From assembly GCF_000224515.1 (NCBI RefSeq), contig NZ_AGAF01000020.1:1-33229 (forward strand): a stretch of 33,229 bases of DNA. The letters run 5' to 3'. The position numbers and the translations under genes are program-made. Source of the stretch: Desulfosporosinus sp. OT. GTDB lineage: Bacteria; Bacillota; Desulfitobacteriia; Desulfitobacteriales; Desulfitobacteriaceae. Shown here in pieces: positions 24,549 through 33,060 of this stretch. Every line of letters starts with the position of its first letter. Position 1 is the stretch's first letter. The notes under the pieces were generated by a model, which was given only the letters and a program-made list of their open reading frames with translations, was not told the DNA's origin and did no database searches.

Positions 24549-24632
24549 GCGCTATTTCCTCCCTGATTTAGAGATCATCTCTAGAGCTACTTTCCGAATT
24601 TATAACATAAATTTTCGACTTCATCTATAGAT

Positions 24633-24668
24633 TCTGAGGACAAGTCTTATAAAATACTTGTCCTCAGA
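24633..24668. other. Hairpin downstream of the feo cluster
   Basis: A 13-bp perfect stem (24633-24645 with 24656-24668) has a 10-nt AT loop and no clear T-tract on either strand. Its position after the DUF2325-like gene suggests an operon end or transcript-stabilising hairpin. Confidence 0.5.
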
Positions 24669-24744
24669 TATTAAAGAAACTTCAGTTTTTAGAAGAGAAC
24701 CTTGCCTGAACGTTGACCCTCGCACTCTCACTTATCATAGCTGT

Positions 24745-25035
24745 TTAACTAGTTTTAGCTTCGAGTTCTCGTAATAGCCCCTCCAATGAAGCTCCACTAC
24801 TGGTATGGCATCGAAAGACTGGAATCTTCTTTCTTTTTGCTTCTTTTACGGCTGTGTGAATCATTTGATGGGAAACTGTCGATGTGAATAATACAATTCC
24901 ATCAGGCTTTCCGATCACCTTTTCAAACCTAGTTGGCATCTGGGTATAGACCTTAACGCGATGCCCCCGCTTGGAGCATATCTCCGTATATTCACTGTGC
25001 ATCCGATCATGACCTCCAACAAGCACGATACTCAT
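24745..25035 (-). CDS. DUF2325-like small protein in the feo cluster
   Basis: A protein of 96 residues beginning MSIVLVGGHDRMHSEY, with GKPDGIVLFTSTVSHQMIH and a final IPVFRCHTSSGASLEGLL. This matches the DUF2325 family, small alpha/beta proteins with a conserved GGH(D) start, whose function is not established. The ATG at 25035 is chosen because AAGGAGGG precedes it; the longer frame to 25128 overlaps the neighbouring small gene in another frame. It follows the Cys-rich FeoB-associated gene by 52 bp and is probably the last gene of the iron-uptake operon. Confidence 0.75.
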   Translation of the reverse strand: MSIVLVGGHDRMHSEYTEICSKRGHRVKVYTQMPTRFEKVIGKPDGIVLFTSTVSHQMIHTAVKEAKRKKIPVFRCHTSSGASLEGLLRELEAKTS

Positions 25036-25087
25036 CGAATCCCTCCTTACTCTTGAATTATAAGTATAGATCCTGACATCTTGGATT

Positions 25088-25225
25088 TTATTTAGAACAA
25101 TCACATTTACTTTGGGTGCAACCTCCACAGCAAGTGCTTTTACCTTTTTGCATACGCACTATTGTCCGAGCAACAATTAAAACCGTCACGCCAACAATGA
25201 TACCCCCTAAAATCCAATTGATCAT
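25088..25225 (-). CDS. FeoB-associated Cys-rich membrane protein (45 aa)
   Basis: A 45-residue gene directly downstream of feoB. It starts MINWILGGIIVGVTVLIVAR (one membrane helix), continues with a basic stretch and ends in a Cys-rich tail TCCGGCTQSKCDCSK with five Cys. This is the form of the FeoB_associated family (single helix plus Cys tail). The ATG at 25225 has an AGGGTGAT site upstream and the gene ends with TAA at 25090-25088. The tail may handle iron or a redox partner at the inner face; this is inference. It is too short for ordinary gene finding. Confidence 0.75.
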   Translation of the reverse strand: MINWILGGIIVGVTVLIVARTIVRMQKGKSTCCGGCTQSKCDCSK

Positions 25226-25301
25226 AACATCACCCTTTTCCTTAGTTCTTTATCGATAGTTCCAAATACGCAATGGATCTTCATCCAAATTTTCTTCTTG
25301 C

Positions 25302-27350
25302 TTAACTAAAACCCATTAATTTTCCTACTTGAAAGATAATAAATGCCACTATCCAGGCTACCCCTGTTGAAAATCCCGCTGTAATTAACGTCCACTTCCA
25401 GGAGTTCATCTCTCTTTTGATGGTTGCAAAGGCCGCCATGCACGGCAAGTACAGTAAGGAAAACGCCATGAAGGCATAAGCTGTCAAGGGAGTAAACGAT
25501 GCTTGCAGAGCTGTTATCAGGTCTGTCGAACCTTCTGTTGCTTCTGCGATTCCGTGTAAGATACCCATAGTGGACACCACGGCTTCTTTTGCTATAAAAC
25601 CTGTGAGCAGTGCGACAGCAGATCTCCAGTCCCCAAAGCCCAGTGGTGAGAAAACAGGAGCTATAACTTTACCGATGGCACCAAGCATGCTATCTCCAGG
25701 TTCCGCCACTGCTTGGAAGGAAAAATTAGCGTATTGTAAAAACCAGATCACAACTGCGGCTGCAAAAATGATTGTCCCTGCTTTTTTGACAAACCCTTTA
25801 CCCTTGTCCCACATATGAATTGTTAAGCCTTTAATTGTCGGAATTCTATAGGGAGGCAATTCCATGACGAAAGGGGCTACATCCCCTTTGAGAATTGTTT
25901 TCTTGAGGATAAATCCTGATAAAATGGCGACTGCAATACCCAGCACATATAGTGAGAAGACAACCATGGTTTGATTGGCCGCAAAAAAGGCTCCGGCATA
26001 CAAGGCATAAATTGGTAGCCTGGCCCCACAGGACATAAAAGGGATGAGCATAATGGTCAAGCGGCGATCTTTTTCATTTTCCAAAGTCCTCGTACTCATC
26101 ACCGCCGGAACACTGCATCCAAAGCCAATCAGCATGGGGATAAACGATTTTCCACTTAAACCAAGCTTTCTAAGCAATCGATCCATGACGAAAGCCGCTC
26201 TGGCCATATAACCAGTATCTTCAAGAATGGAAAGAAAGAAGAATAAGATCATGATCTGCGGTACAAAAACCAGCATACTTCCCAATCCGCCGATAATTCC
26301 GTTTACAATGAGATCATGTAACCAACTTGCTGCTCCTGCGCTCTCAAGTGAACTTGAGATAAAATTTGCAAATGTATCATTGACCAATCCATCCACAAAG
26401 TCGATGGTGAATGAGCCGATTGTACCAAAGGTTACTGAGAATATGCCGAACATCATGGCTAAAAACAATGGAATGGCTAAAATCCTATTCGTTACCACTT
26501 TGTCAATCTTATCTGAAACCGTTAATTGAGAGCTTTGCTCTTTCTTCTTAACAGCTTTGCCCGCCACATCGGTCGTAAACCGATATCGGCTATCAGCAAT
26601 CACCGTTTCTATATCCATATCATACTTTTTTTCCAGTTTTTCTTGATAGACTTTGATCTCAGCCAGCAAGACACTGGGAACTTCTAGCGTCTTTTGTACA
26701 TTTTCATCGCCTTCTAAAAGCTTTAAGGCCGTCCACCGAGAATTTCCATGCTTACTTTTCAGCTGAGGAACAATGTTTTCTTCAATTTCTTTGATATACT
26801 TCACGATATTTTCATTATGTAGTTCATATGACGCAGGTGAATTCCCTGCTGAAGCCGCTGCTTGAGCAACATGGAGCGCTCTTTCCAAAAGTTCTTTAAC
26901 ACCTCGGCCTTTACTGGCTGTAATAGGTATAACCGGAACCTTGAGGGATGCTTCAAGGAGACTCGTGTTAATTTTATTGCCCTTTGCTTCCACTGCATCC
27001 ATCATATTTAACGCAACAACAACGTTAACACCTAATTCAAGCAGTTGGGTCGTTAGGTATAAGTTTCTTTCGATGTTCGTAGCATCAACAATATTAATAA
27101 CTACATCGGGTTTTTCATTGACAATGTAATCTCTAGCAATAATTTCTTCCATTGAATAAGGGGATAATGAATAAATCCCAGGAAGATCAATGATCTTTAT
27201 ATCCTCCTGTATCTTTCTTGCTTTACCTTCTCTTTTCTCAATAGTTACTCCCGGCCAGTTTCCAACATACTGCGTACTACCGGTGATTTCATTAAACAAA
27301 GTGGTTTTGCCGCAGTTTGGATTGCCTACCAGTGCAAACTTCAAGGACAT
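25302..27350 (-). CDS. feoB: Ferrous iron transport protein B
   Basis: A protein of 682 residues. The N-terminal G domain has G1 GNPNCGKTT (9-17), TQYVGNWPGVTIEKREG switch region, and DLPGIYS as G3. The membrane domain carries both Gate motifs: GFGCSVPAVM with its Cys, and LYLPCMAAFATIK. It imports Fe2+ across the cytoplasmic membrane. The start is placed at 27350 (MSLKFALVGNPN) after GAGAGGAG; the frame extends nine codons further without a better site. It follows two feoA genes and should be under the same Fur-type control. Confidence 0.95.
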   Translation of the reverse strand: MSLKFALVGNPNCGKTTLFNEITGSTQYVGNWPGVTIEKREGKARKIQEDIKIIDLPGIYSLSPYSMEEIIARDYIVNEKPDVVINIVDATNIERNLYLTTQLLELGVNVVVALNMMDAVEAKGNKINTSLLEASLKVPVIPITASKGRGVKELLERALHVAQAAASAGNSPASYELHNENIVKYIKEIEENIVPQLKSKHGNSRWTALKLLEGDENVQKTLEVPSVLLAEIKVYQEKLEKKYDMDIETVIADSRYRFTTDVAGKAVKKKEQSSQLTVSDKIDKVVTNRILAIPLFLAMMFGIFSVTFGTIGSFTIDFVDGLVNDTFANFISSSLESAGAASWLHDLIVNGIIGGLGSMLVFVPQIMILFFFLSILEDTGYMARAAFVMDRLLRKLGLSGKSFIPMLIGFGCSVPAVMSTRTLENEKDRRLTIMLIPFMSCGARLPIYALYAGAFFAANQTMVVFSLYVLGIAVAILSGFILKKTILKGDVAPFVMELPPYRIPTIKGLTIHMWDKGKGFVKKAGTIIFAAAVVIWFLQYANFSFQAVAEPGDSMLGAIGKVIAPVFSPLGFGDWRSAVALLTGFIAKEAVVSTMGILHGIAEATEGSTDLITALQASFTPLTAYAFMAFSLLYLPCMAAFATIKREMNSWKWTLITAGFSTGVAWIVAFIIFQVGKLMGFS

Positions 27351-27430
27351 GTGACACTCTCCTCTCAACGATATCAATAACCATTCTCAATTAAAGTCTA
27401 AGAAAAATGTTCCTCTTCTAGGAACAAAAG

Positions 27431-27658
27431 TTATTGCAAAATTATCAATTCAGCTTCAGATTTCCTAATCGTCAATTCGTAACCGCGGATGTTTATCTCA
27501 ATGGGATCCCCCAACGGGGCTACTTTCCTGACCAATACTTCGGCCCCATGGGTCACACCCATGTCCATTAGCCTTCTCTTGACTGCACCTTTATCCCCGT
27601 CAATCTTGGCGATTATCGCTTTTTCGCCTGGCTTTAATTCCTTTAAGGTCCTCTCCAA
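27431..27658 (-). CDS. feoA: FeoA-family protein (second in operon)
   Basis: A protein of 75 residues with the SH3-like FeoA pattern: LKPGEKAIIAKIDGDKGAVK, RLMDMGVTHGAEVLV and PIEINIRGYELTIRKSEA. It is thought to bind and assist FeoB on the cytoplasmic side. The start is a TTG at 27658 with AAAGGGG about 10 nt upstream. It lies 17 bp after the other feoA and 80 bp before feoB. Confidence 0.92.
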   Translation of the reverse strand: MERTLKELKPGEKAIIAKIDGDKGAVKRRLMDMGVTHGAEVLVRKVAPLGDPIEINIRGYELTIRKSEAELIILQ

Positions 27659-27675
27659 ACTACTTAACCCCTTTC

Positions 27676-27894
27676 TTATCTCACCTGGACTATTACTTGT
27701 TGGGCAACACCTCTATTGAGCGCCAACCGCGACCCTTTGATGGACACAATAAGATTTCCACTAAATTCGGATATGACCGATATGGTTACACCCGGAATAA
27801 TACCTAGCCCTTCCAAAAATTTTTTGGTTGTATCCTTAGCCCTACAGGCATTAACCTTAGCCTCTTTACCAGGGGATAGCATTGTTAATGGCAT
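27676..27894 (-). CDS. feoA: FeoA-family protein (first in operon)
   Basis: A protein of 72 residues, also SH3-like: MLSPGKEAKVNACRA, FLEGLGIIPGVTISVIS and LIVSIKGSRLALNRGVAQQV. It differs clearly from the second FeoA, so the pair is a paralogous set as in many clostridial feoAAB operons. The ATG at 27894 follows AGGAGGG. It is the first gene after the Fur-type promoter. Confidence 0.92.
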   Translation of the reverse strand: MPLTMLSPGKEAKVNACRAKDTTKKFLEGLGIIPGVTISVISEFSGNLIVSIKGSRLALNRGVAQQVIVQVR

Positions 27895-27915
27895 TTTTCT
27901 CCCTCCTAACGTTTA

Positions 27916-27983
27916 AATGATTGGTATTGATAATCAATATCATTTATTTGCTTTATAATAGCATTATTTTCTCATGCCGTCAA
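27916..27983 (-). promoter_or_regulatory. feo promoter with Fur-type operator
   Basis: On the minus strand, -35 TTGACG (27983-27978) and -10 TATTAT (27960-27955) are 17 bp apart. Immediately downstream is an inverted repeat with core ATTGATAATCAAT (27926-27938) and flanking AATGAT/ATCATT (27916-27944), which matches the Fur box pattern. Iron-loaded Fur would block transcription start of feoA-feoA-feoB. Confidence 0.8.
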
Positions 27984-28037
27984 TGAAAATATTACGATGT
28001 CCTGTATGCGTGCTAGTATGGAATTGACCTTCTTTAC

Positions 28038-28090
28038 TAGATAAGCAAAAGCTCCGTAATTTTCACTATTACGGAGCTTTTGCTTATCTA
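28038..28090 (-). terminator. 23-bp hairpin at the end of the metallophosphoesterase gene
   Basis: Arms 28038-28060 and 28068-28090 pair perfectly around a 7-nt loop. The distal arm contains the stop codon of the phosphoesterase gene. No long T-tract follows, though the stem itself holds TTTTGCTTAT. It is probably a terminator or a 3'-end protecting hairpin. Confidence 0.6.
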
Positions 28091-29248
28091 CTTGCTAAAC
28101 TTTATCGTAATATCAACAATTTCCGGGGTATTACCTAACCGAATCGGCGGACCCCAAGTCCCATAACCTGAAGAAACAATGAGTTGGAAGTCTCCTTTGC
28201 GCAGGTACCCCCAATCATCTTCAAAAATTCGTTGCGTAATTAACCTAATTGGAAACAATTGTCCCGCGTGCGTATGGCCGGATAATTGCAAGTCAACTCC
28301 TTGGTCAACAGGCTCGTTTAACTGAAGCGGTTGATGATCCATTACTATTATAGGGAGGGCACGGTTAACTCCTTGCATCAAGGTGTTTAAGGTTTGTCTC
28401 TTGACCTTGTTAACACGCTCGCTCGACCGATCATCTCGCCCAATAAGATAAAAACTTCCGGCGATCTCCTGAGAACTATCCCGTAATACCTGGACCCCTG
28501 CCTCACCCAAGTATTTAATTGCTTCCTCGGCATTGCCGCCAATGTATTCATGGTTACCTAGTACTGCAAAAACCCCGTACGGAGCATTTAGTCTGCGAAA
28601 GTTATCAACTGTTTGTAGTTTATTCGTTGATTCGATATTTTCATCAAATACATCTCCAGGAAAGAGCACTAGGTCAGGTTTAAGTTCATTGACCGAATTA
28701 ACTAGTTTCGTAAGGTAACCGTTGTTAATAATTGTCCCTAAATGGATATCTGAAACCATCACAACATGCAACTGTTTTAACGCTCCAGCTTGTTTAGCGA
28801 TTGTCAAATCATAGTGGTTAATCCGAGGATGACGGGCATTCCATGCCCCATAACTTATGATCGCTACGACTAAAATAAAAACAGTTAATCCCAAAGCGGG
28901 GTTCAAACTCCGTTTTATTTCCACCGGGATAAAATGAAAAAAATACTCTAACAATCTAAAGATATCGAGCGCAGTGATAACTAATAAGAAATAGAACATA
29001 AACGCCAACCAGTAGGCCCCTACTCGGCTCAATTCTTCAAATAAAACGGTCGGAAGAAATTCTTGGCTAAACCTACTGATTAGATAGGACAAAGCAATCA
29101 GCCAAAAAACAGTCCAATATACCTTTGGAATGAGGACAGGGATAAAACCAAATAAGGCCTGCCACCCCCGCAGACCAATGTAGTAATTTAATCCGCCGTA
29201 AATTAAAAAGATAAAACCAACAACCAAGAAAAATAACGGGCTTATCAT
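28088..29248 (-). CDS. Membrane-anchored metallophosphoesterase (YkuE/YaeI-like)
   Basis: A protein of 386 residues. The N-terminal 140 residues hold four predicted membrane helices (about 4-23, 40-58, 78-98, 118-136). A calcineurin-like domain follows with D167 and H169 in SDIHLG, GDVFD (198-202), GNHE (231-234), a DHQP segment, and GHTHAGQ near the C-terminal side. All metal-site motifs are intact. Relatives act on lipid or cell-envelope phosphoesters (for example UDP-diacylglucosamine or GPI-like substrates); the substrate here is not known. The ATG at 29248 follows CGGAGG. The promoter at 29312-29340 contains a palindrome. Confidence 0.88.
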   Translation of the reverse strand: MISPLFFLVVGFIFLIYGGLNYYIGLRGWQALFGFIPVLIPKVYWTVFWLIALSYLISRFSQEFLPTVLFEELSRVGAYWLAFMFYFLLVITALDIFRLLEYFFHFIPVEIKRSLNPALGLTVFILVVAIISYGAWNARHPRINHYDLTIAKQAGALKQLHVVMVSDIHLGTIINNGYLTKLVNSVNELKPDLVLFPGDVFDENIESTNKLQTVDNFRRLNAPYGVFAVLGNHEYIGGNAEEAIKYLGEAGVQVLRDSSQEIAGSFYLIGRDDRSSERVNKVKRQTLNTLMQGVNRALPIIVMDHQPLQLNEPVDQGVDLQLSGHTHAGQLFPIRLITQRIFEDDWGYLRKGDFQLIVSSGYGTWGPPIRLGNTPEIVDITIKFSK

Positions 29249-29601
29249 TTTTCTACCTCCGAGTTCTAAAGTAACCTTAATACAAAGCTGCTTTTTGAAA
29301 GATATTATTAGTATATAATCTAGAGCACACTCTAAGTCAAGAACTATAATAATTTATAAATTAGAGTACTTCAACCCGAATAGTATTAGCTAATACTCCC
29401 ATTTCCTTCGTGAATCTCTGTAAGACAATGATTTGCCGTTTAAAATCAGACGATGCTTCTGTAGAAACTATCCGAAAGGGGGCTATTCTATATACAGCTT
29501 TCCGTTATTAAACAACAAGACTTTTCCGCAGCATCACCCATACAAAAATGGCTGGGAGAGCTTTATCATCCGTACTTATGGGGGGTATATTTACTATGTA
29601 T
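29249..29601. other. Divergent intergenic region
   Basis: Between the phosphoesterase and chemoreceptor genes. Apart from the phosphoesterase promoter, no gene or riboswitch was recognised. A 60-codon plus-strand frame at 29433-29615 lacks a ribosome site and homology. Confidence 0.4.
29310..29340 (-). promoter_or_regulatory. Phosphoesterase promoter with palindromic operator
   Basis: On the minus strand, -35 TTGACT (29340-29335) is followed after 17 bp by TATATA (29317-29312), or after 19 bp by TATACT. The spacer contains a perfect palindrome TAGAG-N4-CTCTA (29321-29334), well placed for a repressor to block RNA polymerase. Confidence 0.55.
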
Positions 29602-29630
29602 TTTACACTGGTTAGGCATAATTTTATAAT
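29602..29630 (+). promoter_or_regulatory. Promoter of the chemoreceptor gene
   Basis: -35 TTTACA (29602-29607) and -10 TATAAT (29625-29630) are separated by 17 bp, a good vegetative-sigma match. The leader to the start codon would be about 208 nt, in which no known riboswitch was recognised. Confidence 0.6.
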
Positions 29631-29844
29631 ACAATTACTTGAGTTGCCTTAACCTATCATTCTTATGTTTAGGACCATATTAACATACAGGCGCACACAT
29701 CCACTACTTATTAAGCAGCGAAAGACTAGGCCTTTACGTGATGCACGTGGTGGCATAGTCTTTTGCTTTTACAATTACTATCACCAATTGAACGATTCGA
29801 TAATGACTCCATCAATCATTTATATGCGAGGGGATTTTATAATC

Positions 29845-31908
29845 ATGAAATTCAAAAGTATTAAAACCCATTTTTTGGTGATTTCAGTAACTATTATTTT
29901 AATTACACTAGCAACAGTAGGTAGCATCGTTAGTTATCAGGTAACTAAGCAAGCTAGAAGCGATTATTTTAACAATTCGAACGAACAGATGAAAATCGCT
30001 GAAAAATCAATTAAGATCTTTTATAATCAGATCGATAAAGATATCAATATGATGGCTTCAAATCCATTGATAATGAAAGCCAGTAGTGGTATTACGTCCT
30101 ACGCTAACAATAGTGAAGAAACTAAAATGACACCATCGCACAATGGTGGATTAGAACAAGAAATTTATGAAGTTTTTAACCATTATGCAGAAACTCATCC
30201 TGGTACCATGTATGTCTATTTTGGCACGGAAAAAGGGACTTATCTTCAGTGGCCTGAAACCAGCATACCGAAAAAATTCAATCCGCCTGAAAAGAATTGG
30301 TACAAAACAGGGTTAAACGGAAGTGGATCTATTGTGCGAACAGCACCCTACGTTGATGGTATCTCTAATGCTATGATTACGAGCAACGTTAGGTCTTTTA
30401 CTGATACTAACGGAAATCTGATTGGTACATTAGGAATTGATGTGCAGCAGTCCGTCATCAGTGATATGTTAAGTTCTATGAAAAATGGTAAAACAGGGTT
30501 TTCGATGATAGTCCATAATACGGGGGTTATTCTAGCAGATGGAAATAATCCAAAAAATAATTTTAAAAAAATAAACGAGATCAAGATAGCTGGATTGAAC
30601 CAGCTATTGTCGAAAGACTTAAAGTCCTTTGATGTAACTATTGACGGAATTAAATATATAGTTAATCCCTATAAAGTTTCCGGAACCGATTGGATATTAG
30701 CATCATTAATGTCTGAGAACGAATTAACAGAAGGTGCTAGAAAAATATCACTTATGGTTCTAAGTATTTCAGTAATTATGCTGATCATAACAATATCTTT
30801 AATTACCATAGCCACAAGGAGAATTACTACACCTATCATAAAATCTTCTGAGTACTTAGAGATTGTTGCAAGCGGAGATTTTTCTCGAGAGATTGACCCT
30901 AAATTCCTATCTAGAAGTGACGAAATAGGGTCAATTACTAACGCTATAAATGATATGAAAAATTCTGTTAAGCAATTGGTGAATAGTATTAAAATTGAAT
31001 CTTCCTCTATCGAAAAAGGAGTTCATAATGTATTGGACAACGTTATTAACCTGACCACAAATCTGGAAGAGATATCTGCTACAACCGAAGAGTTGGCAGC
31101 AAGTATGGAAGAAACATCTGCAGCATCTGAAGAGATGTCAGCGACTTCACAGGAGATAGAAAAAGCTGTTCACTTAATCGCTGAAAAGTCGCAACAAGGT
31201 GCAGTTTCGGCAAAAAAAATCACCCAAAGAGCCGACGATACTAAGCTAAATGTTGATGCCGCCCAAAAAAAAGCATATCATATATTTGTAGATACTAAAG
31301 AAAAATTGGGGCAGGCAATAATTGAATCTAAGGTAGTTGATCAAATTAATTTATTGACTGAATCCATCATGCAAATTACCGAACAAACCAACTTGCTTGC
31401 CTTAAATGCCGCTATTGAGGCTGCTAGAGCCGGTGAAGCAGGGAGAGGGTTCTCAGTTGTTTCAGAGGAAATAAGAAAGCTTGCAGAGCAATCAAAAGAT
31501 GCAGTTATTCAAATACAGGATGTTACTACGAAAGTAACAAGGTCTGTCGATAATCTCTCAAATAGCTCTAATCGTCTACTCGCATTTGTGTCTATAGATG
31601 TAAGTAATGATTATAAGGTTATGTTGGATGTAGCAGAAAAATATAGCGAGGATGCTAAATTTGTTGATGAGCTTGTAACAGAATTTAGTGCTACCTCCGT
31701 GCAACTTAGAGCCGCTATTCAAAACATTTCAGTTGCTATTGATGGAGTAGCTCAAGCAGCTAATGAAAGTGCAATCGGAACTTCAGATATAGCCAATCGT
31801 GCTAATGAGGTAAACGCCCGTTCTAACGATGTGAAAACACAAGTTTGGAGAACCCAAGAAAGTGCTAATAAATTAAAGGGAGACATAACAAAATTTAAGA
31901 TTGATTAA
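29845..31908 (+). CDS. Methyl-accepting chemotaxis protein with Cache sensor
   Basis: A protein of 687 residues. TM1 is about 8-31; a large extracellular dCache-like domain spans about 35-295 ([48 protein letters not shown]); TM2 is about 302-324; a HAMP region follows; then the coiled-coil signalling domain with the tip [27 protein letters not shown] split across about 513-539. Methylation-type heptads ([20 protein letters not shown]) lie upstream of the tip. It signals to CheA/CheW at the membrane. No C-terminal CheR/CheB tether is seen. The ATG at 29845 is chosen because GAGGGG lies upstream and the membrane helix follows directly; the frame extends to 29665 without support. The ligand is unknown. 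Confidence 0.92.
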   Translation: MKFKSIKTHFLVISVTIILITLATVGSIVSYQVTKQARSDYFNNSNEQMKIAEKSIKIFYNQIDKDINMMASNPLIMKASSGITSYANNSEETKMTPSHNGGLEQEIYEVFNHYAETHPGTMYVYFGTEKGTYLQWPETSIPKKFNPPEKNWYKTGLNGSGSIVRTAPYVDGISNAMITSNVRSFTDTNGNLIGTLGIDVQQSVISDMLSSMKNGKTGFSMIVHNTGVILADGNNPKNNFKKINEIKIAGLNQLLSKDLKSFDVTIDGIKYIVNPYKVSGTDWILASLMSENELTEGARKISLMVLSISVIMLIITISLITIATRRITTPIIKSSEYLEIVASGDFSREIDPKFLSRSDEIGSITNAINDMKNSVKQLVNSIKIESSSIEKGVHNVLDNVINLTTNLEEISATTEELAASMEETSAASEEMSATSQEIEKAVHLIAEKSQQGAVSAKKITQRADDTKLNVDAAQKKAYHIFVDTKEKLGQAIIESKVVDQINLLTESIMQITEQTNLLALNAAIEAARAGEAGRGFSVVSEEIRKLAEQSKDAVIQIQDVTTKVTRSVDNLSNSSNRLLAFVSIDVSNDYKVMLDVAEKYSEDAKFVDELVTEFSATSVQLRAAIQNISVAIDGVAQAANESAIGTSDIANRANEVNARSNDVKTQVWRTQESANKLKGDITKFKID

Positions 31909-31947
31909 ATACTCAAATATAGAACCTATTAATCCAATAAACTAAGA

Positions 31948-31987
31948 GGCTGTTGCAAAATGAATTTTTGCAACAGCCCCTTTTACG
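31948..31987 (+). terminator. Terminator of the chemoreceptor gene
   Basis: The 13-bp arms 31948-31960 and 31966-31978 pair perfectly around 5 nt, and the stem is followed by CCTTTTACGTTTT. It lies 39 bp after the stop codon. Confidence 0.8.
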
Positions 31988-32035
31988 TTTTAATAATAGA
32001 ATCCGAATCATTTTCATTTGCCTCAAGGTGGTACG

Positions 32036-32093
32036 ATAGGCAAAGCAAAAGGTCAAAACCTCAAAAGAGATTTTGACCTTCGCCGCATTGCCT
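32036..32093 (-). terminator. Terminator of the microcompartment operon
   Basis: Arms 32049-32058 and 32071-32080 (AAGGTCAAAA/TTTTGACCTT) pair perfectly, the loop pairs again (CTC/GAG), and the base extends imperfectly with GGCAA/GCC-type ends. On the minus strand TTTTGCTTT follows the stem. It lies just after the BMC shell gene. Confidence 0.65.
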
Positions 32094-32106
32094 GTCTAAT
32101 AATTCA

Positions 32107-32397
32107 TTATGCTTCTTTCTTAGCTCCGGGGAGCATCATTTCTACGTCACCGTGTGGACGCGGAATGACATGTACGGAGATCAGTTCGCCAACTCGCTGA
32201 GCTGCCGCAGCACCGGCATCAGTTGCTGCTTTTACTGCACCAACATCGCCTCTTACCATAACGGTTACCAGAGCACCTCCGACTTTTTCGTAGCCAATCA
32301 GCTGAACGTTAGCGGCTTTCACCATGGCATCTGCCGCTTCAATTGCTCCTACTAGACCTCTGGTTTCAATTAATCCTAAAGCTTCTGATCTATTCAT
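32107..32397 (-). CDS. Bacterial microcompartment shell protein (BMC-H, PduA/EutM-like)
   Basis: A protein of 96 residues forming a single BMC domain: [57 protein letters not shown] and the end [12 protein letters not shown]. It is the canonical hexameric tile type whose central pore passes small substrates. Length and the short tail match PduA/EutM/RmmH proteins. The ATG at 32397 follows AGGAGG. It is directly downstream of pduL on the same strand, with a 22-bp gap, and is the last gene of the operon before the terminator. Confidence 0.95.
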   Translation of the reverse strand: MNRSEALGLIETRGLVGAIEAADAMVKAANVQLIGYEKVGGALVTVMVRGDVGAVKAATDAGAAAAQRVGELISVHVIPRPHGDVEMMLPGAKKEA

Positions 32398-32419
32398 TTT
32401 TGTTGCCTCCTAAAATTTT

Positions 32420-33058
32420 TTATTTTACAATCGTTATTCTTGAGGTTGCTGTGAGGAGCATAGCATTTGCTTCCTCCGTGTCGATATGAAATTCAAGTGC
32501 CGAGGTATTGTTGGCTCTGACGACGACATTCGAGTAAGTCCCTCCCCGAAGTCCATCTATTTGGACGGGCACTTGTTCTCCATCGGTTACACCAAAGGTT
32601 TTGGCATCTTCCAGGGTCATATGAATATGCCGTTGGGCAATCAAAAGGCCTTTGGAAAGAAGAATACTTCCTTTGGGGCCAATAAGAGTGATCCCCGGAG
32701 TTCCTTGCAGATCTCCAGATAACCTCACTGGTGCGGTTATGCCAAGTTTGAAACAATCTGCCTGGAGTATTTCTACCTGCGATTCGCTTCGTGCGGGCCC
32801 GAGGATGCGAACTTTTTCAATAGCACCTTTGGGCCCGGCTATGATCAAGGTTTCTTTACAGGCAAATTGCTTGGGTTGGGACAAATCCTTGGCTTTTGTC
32901 AATTGGTATCCTACCCCAAACAGAGTTTCCAGATCTATTTGGGAAAGATGAATGTGACGGTTAGATATTCCGACAGGTATGGAGCCTAGGTCTTTTAAAT
33001 ACCCCCCTTCTTTGATTGCCTCTAGCACAAGCGCTGCTAAAGCGTCATACCTTCCCAC
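32420..33058 (-). CDS. pduL: Phosphate propanoyltransferase PduL (microcompartment phosphotransacylase)
   Basis: A protein of 212 residues. The two PduL signatures are present: SNRHIHLS near residue 32 and RHIHMT near 142, which hold the zinc-binding histidines, with KGAIEKVRILGPARSESQVE between them. It converts acyl-CoA and phosphate to acyl-phosphate, regenerating CoA within the compartment. The N-terminal 20 residues (MGRYDALAALVLEAIKEGG) can form an amphipathic helix, as encapsulation peptides do. The start is a GTG at 33058 with AGAGGTGG upstream. It overlaps no neighbour; the next upstream gene ends 2 bp before it. Confidence 0.93.
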   Translation of the reverse strand: MGRYDALAALVLEAIKEGGYLKDLGSIPVGISNRHIHLSQIDLETLFGVGYQLTKAKDLSQPKQFACKETLIIAGPKGAIEKVRILGPARSESQVEILQADCFKLGITAPVRLSGDLQGTPGITLIGPKGSILLSKGLLIAQRHIHMTLEDAKTFGVTDGEQVPVQIDGLRGGTYSNVVVRANNTSALEFHIDTEEANAMLLTATSRITIVK

Positions 33059-33060
33059 GT

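Noticed and set aside
29433-29615. 60-codon plus-strand frame before the chemoreceptor
   Set aside because: No ribosome site and it overlaps the well-formed chemoreceptor promoter.
29249-29844. Possible c-di-GMP or other riboswitch before the chemoreceptor
   Set aside because: The long leader and chemoreceptor context invited it, but I could not find the conserved core of any class I know.
31948-31978. Inverted repeat GGCTGTTGCAAAA that looks like insertion-sequence ends
   Set aside because: The two arms are only 5 bp apart and are followed by a T-rich run right after a gene, so a terminator explains them.
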